Shown here: positions 57,798-64,000 of the stretch, one piece after another
Layout: every line of letters begins with the position of its first letter
How positions within the stretch are numbered: position 1 is the stretch's first letter
Assembly: GCF_022809315.2 (NCBI RefSeq)
Contig: NZ_JAKZJU020000001.1
Coordinates: 1,240,001-1,304,000 of the forward strand
Length of the DNA stretch: 64,000 nucleotides
Source of the DNA: Mesosutterella faecium
GTDB lineage: Bacteria > Pseudomonadota > Gammaproteobacteria > Burkholderiales > Burkholderiaceae_F
Reading direction: 5' to 3'
Notes under the pieces: model-generated
Seen by the model: the letters and a program-made list of their open reading frames with translations, nothing else
Database searches by the model: none
Told to the model about the DNA's origin: nothing
Translations under genes and position numbers: made by a program

Positions 57798-58413
57798 GCT
57801 TTCTGCCGGCTTCAGCCTGTCGCCGTAAATCCTTCAGAATGAAGTTCCTCGCGAGCTTCTCCGTGCCCCAGAAGATAAAGCCGAGCGCCCAGGACATCAG
57901 CCCGTTCCAGAAAACCCACGATTTCATGTTGCCCCAGAAGCAGGTCAGCGTGCCGACCGCCGCGATCAAGGCGAAAAAGCACATCCAGACGATGGAAAGG
58001 GCCCGGCTGTAAGCCCTCACGGGGTCATCGGGAGCCTTGCCTTTGGAGACAGCCCTGCAGACCATGCCGTCGTCGTGCCCGAGCCCGATGAAAAGGGCGA
58101 TGAAGACGAGGATGTACAGCCCGACGGGCCAGAATTTCAGAACCGTCACGCTCTGCAGGACTGCCGCAGCTATTCCGATGACCGCTGAATACATGGTGAT
58201 GAAGGCTGTCAGGGCTGAGGGACGGTCGAGAATCCTCAGGAATGCAGCGATGATCAGGCCGACAGCGATCACTGCGATATCGCTGCGCGGGAGGCTGAAG
58301 TATGTCCATATCGGGTAGGTAGCCATCAGGATCGTGCCTGCGATGAAGCCGATCCTTTTTAAGAGGCCGGCAGGGTTATTGCCCGAAGAGGAATTGGCGG
58401 CAGAACTGGTCAT
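57790..58413 (-). CDS. COG4648-like multi-pass membrane protein
   Basis: A 207-residue protein from ATG 58413 with about six hydrophobic segments. The order of features (GFIAGTILMATYPIWTYFSL, ILDRPSALTAF, LKFWPVGLYILVFIALFIGLG, then WMCFFALIAAVGTL and VFWNGLMSWALGFIFWGTEKLAR) resembles COG4648 membrane proteins. Those are usually found in aryl-polyene/fatty-acyl biosynthetic clusters, and the adjacent phosphopantetheinyl transferase fits that link. A longer frame upstream to 58725 overlaps AT-poor sequence without a ribosome site and is not preferred. Confidence 0.65.
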   Translation of the reverse strand: MTSSAANSSSGNNPAGLLKRIGFIAGTILMATYPIWTYFSLPRSDIAVIAVGLIIAAFLRILDRPSALTAFITMYSAVIGIAAAVLQSVTVLKFWPVGLYILVFIALFIGLGHDDGMVCRAVSKGKAPDDPVRAYSRALSIVWMCFFALIAAVGTLTCFWGNMKSWVFWNGLMSWALGFIFWGTEKLARNFILKDLRRQAEAGRKLS

Positions 58414-58742
58414 GAAAGTGTTCCCGGACGCTGCCTCGGCAGCGATGATGCTTGAAGTTCTGCAGGATTTTAATTCAAACAGGTCCGGGGCACAGCAGGC
58501 CGCGCCGGCGCGCGGCGAAGCCTGCCAGTCCGGGGTCCGGGACAGCGTGCAAAAGATCCTGCTCCATCCCTTTTTTAAGGGATGGAAATCGGCTGCTTCT
58601 GCGAAGCCTCTGTCCCAAAACTGACAGAAAATGAATAGGCACCGGCTCCATGAGCCAGCGGAACTGCCTGCCCTGAATTTTTTGCTATCGGGCATTCCTG
58701 CGCCAGGGGCGGGTTTTCCGGACACAACAGCGAGGTCTGCCT

Positions 58743-60356
58743 ATGCTCGATTTTGATCCTCTTCATTATCCTTATGCCTCGACCCGCAGCCTGGTTTATT
58801 CGCGAAACGGCATGTGCTGCGCCGGCAATCCGACCGCCGCTTCCGCCGGGCTCCAGACGCTTCTGAAGGGCGGAAACGCCGTCGATGCGGCAATCGCCAT
58901 GGCGCTCACGCAGCCCCTGGCCGAGCCGACGGGCAACGGCCTGGGCAGCGACTGCTTTGCGATCGTCTGGTTCAAGGGCCGGATGTACGGCATCAACGGC
59001 TCCGGTCCCGCGCCGCGCTCCATTTCCATTGACGCTCTGAAGGAGCGCGGACTGAAGGAGGTTCCGAAGCGCGGCGTGGAGTCGATTGACGTGCCGGGCG
59101 CTGTGGCCGCCTGGTGCGCGCTCCACGAACGCTTCGGGAACCTCGAGCTCGAGGAAGTCGCGGCTCCCGCCGTGGCCTACGCCGAACAGGGCTTCCCCGT
59201 TTCCCCGAACATCAGCAGGCTGTGGTCTGACGGCTGCAGGCTGTTTGTGCCTCTTGCTTCTGCCAATCCGGCTTATCAGGGCTGGATGGAGACTTTTGCG
59301 CCCGCCGGCAGAGCTCCGAAGGCGGGCGAGATGTTCGCAAGCCCGAGGATGGCGGACACCCTGCGCTCCATAGCCCGGACAAACGGCCGCTCGTTCTATC
59401 AGGGAGCAGTCGCAGAGAAAATCGACGCCTATATGAAACGGACGGGCGGTTTTCTCTCGGGAGAAGATCTGGCCGCCTACAAGCCGGAATGGGTGGCCCC
59501 GATCTCTCTCAATTACCGGGGCGTCGATGTCTGGGAGCTTCCTCCGAATGGACACGGCATCACGGTGCTCATGGCCCTGCAGATTCTCAAAGGCATGGAG
59601 CTTGGGGACCGCGAGGACCCGGAGACCGTTCATCGGCAGATCGAAGCCCTGAAGCTCGCTTTTTCAGACACCATGGAATATGTGGCGGAGCCCGCCTGCA
59701 TGAAAGTTTCGGCAGAAGAGCTCCTGTCGGAGAAATACGCAGCCCGCAGGCGCTCACTCATCGGGGAGCGCGCTCTGGATCCGAAAGCGGGAGATCCGCG
59801 CTACGGTTCGACCGTGTATTTCTGCACGGCAGACCGTGACGGCAACATGGTTTCCATCATTCAGAGCAATTTCCATGGGTTCGGCTCCGGCATCGTGGAA
59901 CCTCAGACCGGGGTCTCTTTTAACGACCGGGCTTTTAATTTCCGCTTTGATCCCTCGCATCCGAACGGCCTGAAGGGGGGAAAGCGCCCCTATCACACCA
60001 TCATCCCGGGATTTCTGACTCAAAACGACGAAGCTCTGGGGCCGTTCGGCATCATGGGCGGCTACATGCAGCCCCAGGCTCACGTCCAGTTTCTTATGAA
60101 TCTCCTTGACTGGAAACTCAATCCCCAGCAGGCCCTTGACGCTCCCCGCTGGCAGTGGGTGGGAGGCCGCCGGGTTCTGGTGGAGCAGGATATGCCGAAC
60201 GCCCTGATCCGGCAGCTCCAGAGGCGGGGTCATGAAATCACCGTTGTCGCCGACCGGGTTGCCATGGGCAGGGGCCAGGCGATTATCCGCGGCAAAAATG
60301 GCGTTTATGCCGGCGGGACGGAAAAGAGGACCGACGGACAGATCATGTGTTATTAA
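58743..60356 (+). CDS. Gamma-glutamyltransferase-family protein, leaderless
   Basis: A 537-residue Ntn-hydrolase homologous to gamma-glutamyltranspeptidase. The N-terminal part has CCAGNPTAASAGLQTLLKGG then NAVDAAIAMALTQPL. The autoprocessing nucleophile would be Thr357 in YGSTVYFCTADRDGNMVS. Late signatures include QTGVSFNDR and PYHTIIPGFL. There is no signal peptide, so it probably acts in the cytoplasm, like YwrD-type members, rather than in periplasmic glutathione use. The substrate is undetermined. The short ATG-proximal region has CGAGGTCTGCCT upstream. Confidence 0.88.
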   Translation: MLDFDPLHYPYASTRSLVYSRNGMCCAGNPTAASAGLQTLLKGGNAVDAAIAMALTQPLAEPTGNGLGSDCFAIVWFKGRMYGINGSGPAPRSISIDALKERGLKEVPKRGVESIDVPGAVAAWCALHERFGNLELEEVAAPAVAYAEQGFPVSPNISRLWSDGCRLFVPLASANPAYQGWMETFAPAGRAPKAGEMFASPRMADTLRSIARTNGRSFYQGAVAEKIDAYMKRTGGFLSGEDLAAYKPEWVAPISLNYRGVDVWELPPNGHGITVLMALQILKGMELGDREDPETVHRQIEALKLAFSDTMEYVAEPACMKVSAEELLSEKYAARRRSLIGERALDPKAGDPRYGSTVYFCTADRDGNMVSIIQSNFHGFGSGIVEPQTGVSFNDRAFNFRFDPSHPNGLKGGKRPYHTIIPGFLTQNDEALGPFGIMGGYMQPQAHVQFLMNLLDWKLNPQQALDAPRWQWVGGRRVLVEQDMPNALIRQLQRRGHEITVVADRVAMGRGQAIIRGKNGVYAGGTEKRTDGQIMCY

Positions 60357-60379
60357 GGCGCAGGGCCGGCAAAAATAAT

Positions 60380-60411
60380 GCCGCCCGCTTTTCTGCCGGC
60401 GGGCGGCTTTG
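60380..60411 (+). terminator. Probable terminator after the gamma-glutamyltransferase gene
   Basis: Stem gccgcccgc (60380-60388) / gcgggcggc (60399-60407) followed by only three Ts, so of moderate strength. Confidence 0.5.
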
Positions 60412-60434
60412 GAAACGAGGCCTCACGGCCGGGG

Positions 60435-60899
60435 TCACTTGGGAACGTTCAGCCGTCCCTCCCGGATGCCCTCAAGCTCGGCCTTGACGTAATCGTCCGC
60501 ATGGCGCGAACGCGCCTTGTTGAGCTTTGACTGGAACTCGAGGCTGGAGTCGCGGCTCTCCTTTTCAAGGTCGCCTTTAGGGGCTCCGGCCGCGCTGCGT
60601 GCGGCCTCGTCCTGCAGCTGCTGGCGCGCGGCTTTCCTTGCCGCGATATCCTGCTCGTTTCTTTTGAGAAGCTGCAGCTGCTCGTCAAGCGAGAGGTGGT
60701 CGGCTTTGGGCTTCAGGTCGTCTCTGACCGCCGAAGCGCCGGCCGCGGCGGCAGAAGCCGCCGGCTGATAGTCCGGGGGGACGGCGGAGGCCATGGTGCT
60801 CTGCGAAGCGGCCGGCTCCTGATAGTCAGGAGGAACCGCTCCGGCTGCAAAGGCGCAGGACGACAGAGCAGACAATGCGAGTGCAAAAACTCGTTTCAT
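60435..60899 (-). CDS. Small exported protein with AVPPDYQ repeats
   Basis: 154 residues from ATG 60899, with GGAG about 10 bases upstream. The signal peptide MKRVFALALSALSSCAFA is followed by two copies of the heptapeptide AVPPDYQ (mature N-terminus), an Ala-rich linker and a charged, probably helical C-terminal half (DHLSLDEQLQLLKRNEQDIA). No known domain was recognised; periplasmic localisation is inferred. It lies 33 bases downstream of the glycine-zipper lipoprotein on the same strand and is probably cotranscribed. Confidence 0.65.
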   Translation of the reverse strand: MKRVFALALSALSSCAFAAGAVPPDYQEPAASQSTMASAVPPDYQPAASAAAAGASAVRDDLKPKADHLSLDEQLQLLKRNEQDIAARKAARQQLQDEAARSAAGAPKGDLEKESRDSSLEFQSKLNKARSRHADDYVKAELEGIREGRLNVPK

Positions 60900-60932
60900 A
60901 ATCATGTGCTCCACAGGCGGCGAGAGACTTTT

Positions 60933-61466
60933 TTACTTGGTCTCGGTGCCGCAGCCGCCCGGATTGTTCGGCTGGATCCTGGATTCGTTGGCGCTCTGGC
61001 GCACCAGCGTCGCGGTTCCGAGCTTGTACTCGCAGGAGTTCCCGAGCTGCACCGAGGTGTACATCTGGTCGTTCATGCGGTAGGTGAGCTGAACCCCGTT
61101 CTGATAATCGGTCCCGCCGGCAGCGAGATTGGCCGCCCGGTTGCCGAGAACGCCGCCCGCGACGCCGCCCACGATGCGGGAGTTCTGCCGGCTGTGCCGG
61201 CCGTGCCCAAACTGGTTGCCGATGACGGCGCCGGCCACGGCTCCGGCCACCGTGCCGGCAAGCTGGGCCGTAGAGTTTTTAGTTTCGTTCGGCAGGGCGA
61301 CCTTAGCCGGCTGAATGGACAGAATTTCAACCGTGCTGACCTGCTGGACCTGATTGAGCGAGCCCGGGCCGTAGACATCGGCGCGGTACCTCTGGTTATC
61401 GTTGGCGCAGCCGGCCAGGGCCAGAGTGGCGCAGAGGGCTGCAGCGGCAGCGAGTTTCGTGTTCAT
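60933..61466 (-). CDS. Glycine-zipper outer-membrane lipoprotein (SlyB/Pcp-like)
   Basis: A 177-residue lipoprotein. The signal peptide ends in the lipobox LAGC (Cys20). A glycine-zipper 2TM segment (AGTVAGAVAGAVIGNQFG, then VGGVAGGVLGN) is preceded by a STVEILSIQPAKV-type strand, as in SlyB/Pcp family proteins. The C-terminal region YQLTY-like (GVQLTYRMNDQ) is also family typical. These proteins stabilise or sense outer-membrane stress; the exact role here is inferred. Confidence 0.85.
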   Translation of the reverse strand: MNTKLAAAAALCATLALAGCANDNQRYRADVYGPGSLNQVQQVSTVEILSIQPAKVALPNETKNSTAQLAGTVAGAVAGAVIGNQFGHGRHSRQNSRIVGGVAGGVLGNRAANLAAGGTDYQNGVQLTYRMNDQMYTSVQLGNSCEYKLGTATLVRQSANESRIQPNNPGGCGTETK

Positions 61467-61643
61467 TGTCTTTCACCTTTAAAATCTGCTGAAGGAACGC
61501 CGGAAGATACGGGCGCTCCAATCCGAAATTATTGTAAGTTCCCATTTACAAACCGAATGCAAACATTTTCGGCAATGCATTACGGTTTGTTACCGTGAAG
61601 GCCTCTCCGCGGCAAGGCCCCGGCTTTGGAGGCCGGCGGCAGA

Positions 61644-62033
61644 TCAGTAGTTTTTCAGGACATGGTCAAAAGTCGCCCTCAGGTCCTCTTCGGAGATGAA
61701 GCCCGAATGCGCGTCAAGAAGCTTGCATTTCCTGTCAAAGAGAATCTGGGTGGGCACAGCGCTGATGCCCAGCGCGCGGGCGATGTCGGGGTGTTCGTCG
61801 ATATCGATGTGAACAAAGGAAATCTTCCCTTTGTAGTCTTTTTCGACTTTTTCCCAGGCCGGCTTCATCATTTTGCAGGGGGTGCACCAGCTTGCCTCGA
61901 AATCAACGATTGAAATCCGCCCCTGCATCGGGCAAAAGGCCGTCGATGAAGTTTTTGCAGAGGCCTGCGCAGAGCCGGAAAGCGCCAGGGCGCAGGAGAA
62001 GAGGACTGCGGCGGCTGCTAATTTTCGAAACAT
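61644..62033 (-). CDS. Periplasmic thioredoxin-like protein
   Basis: 129 residues from ATG 62033 with AGG(T) 8 bases upstream. A longer upstream frame crosses the tRNA-Gly gene and is rejected. The signal peptide (about 1-24, ending ALSGSAQA) precedes a thioredoxin fold with redox site WCTPC in DFEASWCTPCKMMKPAW and the cis-proline segment ISAVPTQILF. Export plus WCTPC suggests a reductant of periplasmic disulfides, but no DsbD partner is in the window. Confidence 0.88.
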   Translation of the reverse strand: MFRKLAAAAVLFSCALALSGSAQASAKTSSTAFCPMQGRISIVDFEASWCTPCKMMKPAWEKVEKDYKGKISFVHIDIDEHPDIARALGISAVPTQILFDRKCKLLDAHSGFISEEDLRATFDHVLKNY

Positions 62034-62172
62034 CTTTGTGCACCTGTAGAAAGACGCGGGACGAAGTGTCCTATTGTAAGGTTTTTCCCTGAATGAAATG
62101 AGATTGCCCGTTTTTTTCGGGTGAGTCTCCGGTCTGCGCATCCCGCAATTAGGTGGTGGGCCACAAAAAAAT

Positions 62173-62200
62173 TTGCGTTTCAGGAAAGCTCGTGTAGAAT
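62173..62200 (+). promoter_or_regulatory. Promoter of the single tRNA-Gly gene
   Basis: TTGCGT (62173-62178) and TAGAAT (62195-62200), spacer 16, ending 13 bases before the tRNA. Confidence 0.7.
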
Positions 62201-62213
62201 ACGCTCCCGTGTT

Positions 62214-62289
62214 GCGGGAGTAGCTCAGTTGGTAGAGCGCAACCTTGCCAAGGTTGAGGTCGCGAGTTCGAGACTCGTCTCCCGCTCCA
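62214..62289 (+). tRNA. tRNA-Gly (GCC), copy 3
   Basis: Identical 76-nt sequence to the two copies at 23.5 kb, with encoded CCA, its own promoter and its own terminator. Confidence 0.97.
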
Positions 62290-62302
62290 AAGATTTTTGG
62301 AG

Positions 62303-62335
62303 GGCTGTTTTCTTTAAAGAAAACAGCCTTTTTTC
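62303..62335 (+). terminator. Terminator after tRNA-Gly copy 3
   Basis: Perfect 13-bp inverted repeat ggctgttttcttt/aaagaaaacagcc (62303-62328) followed by six Ts. The T-run abuts the stop codon of the converging lipoprotein gene. Confidence 0.9.
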
Positions 62336-62643
62336 TATTTGGTTTTTCCGTGGTCGCGCCGGTAGAGCTCCCATTCCTCCACAGAGGAGCCGTCGGGCAG
62401 ATGGCAGACGCCGTATTCTCCCCCTGAGGCGTCCTTCCTGATTTCAAGCTTTCCTCCTCGTTTTTCAACGCACCAGACCGATGCCGGGTTGGCCATTCCG
62501 ATGGGGGCGGGCCCGGCGGAATTGTCGCGGTGCAGGGGCGCGCAGCCGGCGGTGCAGATGCCTGCTGCAAGGGCGACGGAGCCGGCCGCAATCAATTTGT
62601 TAATCTTATTCAAAGAGTTGTTGTTCCTAATCCTCATCCCCAT
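62335..62643 (-). CDS. Small lipoprotein with DUF333-like domain
   Basis: 102 residues. The signal peptide ends in lipobox TAGC. The mature part has the DUF333 pattern: MANPASVWCVEKRGGKLEIR, GGEYGVCHLPDGSSVEEWELYR. Most relatives have a cysteine before EEW; here it is Val, so a disulfide pairing may be lost or altered. DUF333 proteins are uncharacterised and sometimes labelled putative hemolysins without evidence. ATGs at 62643 and 62637 are both possible. Confidence 0.82.
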   Translation of the reverse strand: MGMRIRNNNSLNKINKLIAAGSVALAAGICTAGCAPLHRDNSAGPAPIGMANPASVWCVEKRGGKLEIRKDASGGEYGVCHLPDGSSVEEWELYRRDHGKTK

Positions 62644-62782
62644 ATTCTTTTCTCTCCGCTAGAATAAATGTTCACCGTTTGGTCATAAACGGGTGCTATG
62701 GTAATTGCGTCAAGCTTCGTGCGTCTTGAAAAACTGATTTCAGGCGCTTCCTCTTTTTTGGTTAGGTTCAAAGAAAGATTTT

Positions 62783-64000
62783 ATGGAAAACAAGAGCTCA
62801 TCGCGTGTCGCGGCCGATAAAAATGCATCTGCTTCCCCGAAAACAGCACCCCGCAGGGCAAAGCGCACAGCCCGGGCTGCCGGAAAAGCGGCCGGCGCTA
62901 AAAAGGAGCTGCCGCTGACCTCTCCGAGTCTGTACACCAACAGGGAGCTGTCGTGGCTCTCGTTTAACCGCAGAGTGCTTGAAACGGCGCTCGAAGAGGA
63001 CCGGCCTCTTTTGGACCAGGTGAAGTTTCTGAGCATTTTCTACACGAACCTTGATGAATTCTTCATGGTGCGTGTATCCAACATCTTCAAGCAGTACCAG
63101 ACCGGAGCTTCCACGCTGGGACCGGACAAGATGTCGCCTGCGAAGCAGCTGGCCGAAATTCGCAAGCTCACGATGGAGCAGGTGGAGGCCGCCGCGAACC
63201 ACTGGATCAACAAGCTTCAGCCCGCCCTGGCGGAGGCGGGGGTCCGCGTGGTTGAGTATTCGGATCTTGACCCCGAGCAGCAGAAGTACCTGCTCAACCG
63301 CTTCAAGAATGACATCTACCCGATTCTTACTCCCCAGGCGATCGACCCCGGGCATCCGTTCCCGAAAATTTCCAACCTCTCCATCAATTTTCTCATCGAG
63401 GTGGCTGACTCCAACGATGTGAGGCACTATGCGAGGCTGCGGGTTCCGCACAACATCCCAAGGTTTTACTTTGTGCCCCGCAATCCCTCGCAGGACGAAC
63501 CGCAGGTGTCGGCCTCTTTCGATAAAAACGTCGACATCGTGCAGACCGAGAAGATCATCGGCGAGTTCCTGCCGTTGCTTTTCCCGGGCTACAAGGTGAC
63601 GGCAAAGGGGATGTTCCGCATCACGCGCAACACCGATGTGGAAATTGAGGAGGACGAGGCCGACGATCTTCTCGAGGCGGTCCGCGATTCTGTGCTCCGC
63701 CGCCGGTTCGGGGGTGTCGTCCGCCTTGAAACCGAGTACAGAATTCCCGCGAAGCTCACGTCGTTCCTTGTGAGCAAGCTGCACCTTCAGCCCTCTCAGA
63801 TTTACACTGTGAAGGGCCCGATGGCTTTTTCCGGGTTCATGCAGCTCAACGACCTCAACATTCCCGCGCTGAAGGACACGCCTTATTACGCGAGCTACAA
63901 CCCTGCGACCCAGCCGGTTGAAGAGCTTTTCGAGAACATCGCCCGCGAGGACATCCTGCTCTATCACCCGTACCAGACGTTCACTTCGGTGGTGGACTTC
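62783..64000 (+). CDS. ppk: Polyphosphate kinase 1, N-terminal part (continues beyond window)
   Basis: Makes polyphosphate from ATP reversibly at the membrane. The frame is open from ATG 62783 to the window end (406 codons visible). A ~50-residue basic, Ala-rich N-terminal extension precedes the family start YTNRELSWLSFNRRVLETA. Then FLSIFYTNLDEFFMVRVSN, LTPQAIDPGHPFPKISNLS and RITRNTDVEIEEDEADDLL follow in the expected order. The catalytic histidines lie beyond the window. An AAAGAAAG stretch precedes the ATG. Confidence 0.95.
   Translation, partial: MENKSSSRVAADKNASASPKTAPRRAKRTARAAGKAAGAKKELPLTSPSLYTNRELSWLSFNRRVLETALEEDRPLLDQVKFLSIFYTNLDEFFMVRVSNIFKQYQTGASTLGPDKMSPAKQLAEIRKLTMEQVEAAANHWINKLQPALAEAGVRVVEYSDLDPEQQKYLLNRFKNDIYPILTPQAIDPGHPFPKISNLSINFLIEVADSNDVRHYARLRVPHNIPRFYFVPRNPSQDEPQVSASFDKNVDIVQTEKIIGEFLPLLFPGYKVTAKGMFRITRNTDVEIEEDEADDLLEAVRDSVLRRRFGGVVRLETEYRIPAKLTSFLVSKLHLQPSQIYTVKGPMAFSGFMQLNDLNIPALKDTPYYASYNPATQPVEELFENIAREDILLYHPYQTFTSVVDF

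Noticed and set aside
61644..62591. Extended 315-residue version of the periplasmic thioredoxin
   Set aside because: The extension runs antisense through the tRNA-Gly gene; the internal ATG at 62033 gives a proper signal peptide and ribosome site.

Overview
The window looks like a chromosome segment of a high-GC betaproteobacterium of the order Burkholderiales. The Sutterellaceae would be my guess, but the family is inferred only from gene order and protein character. Two conserved betaproteobacterial neighbourhoods support this: leuB-asd-(fimV-like)-truA-trpF-trpB-trpA-accD-folC-dedD-cvpA-purF (1-13976) and ilvB-ilvH-ilvC-(SIMPL)-psd-pssA (14921-21129). Both are GC-rich with ordinary housekeeping content.

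From about 23.1 to 44.2 kb the base composition changes abruptly to AT-rich. The region opens with a tRNA-Gly/tRNA-Cys/tRNA-Gly cluster. It then holds a pgi gene split by two tandem copies of a 1804-bp IS1202-like element, an acyltransferase, galE, a GT8 glycosyltransferase, three GT9-like (heptosyltransferase-fold) proteins, two adjacent MsbA-like ABC transporters and a heptose-7-phosphate kinase. I read this as a lipooligosaccharide core/outer-core locus, probably acquired or fast evolving. Its middle (33.8-37.3 kb) is a graveyard of mobile DNA: an IS3-family element interrupted by an apparently intact 1.7-kb IS110/IS1111-type element, next to a degenerate second IS110 copy. A third copy of the IS1202-like element sits between asd and the fimV-like gene.

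The right part (44.2-64 kb) returns to higher GC: carA-carB, mltG-holB, a long tyrosine recombinase, and a five-gene co-directional run (unknown protein, TtrS-like sensor kinase, small membrane protein, lipoprotein, Sfp-type phosphopantetheinyl transferase). It continues with a COG4648-like membrane protein, a gamma-glutamyltransferase, two small envelope proteins, a periplasmic thioredoxin, another tRNA-Gly, a small lipoprotein and the 5' part of ppk.

The most notable features are (i) the tandem IS array in pgi with three identical 17-bp direct repeats, (ii) the multiple TGTCA-type subterminal repeats of that element, and (iii) the IS110-type element with about 475 nt of hairpin-rich non-coding DNA downstream and about 155 nt upstream of its transposase, which are candidate bridge-RNA regions. 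I found no CRISPR array, prophage or rRNA operon.
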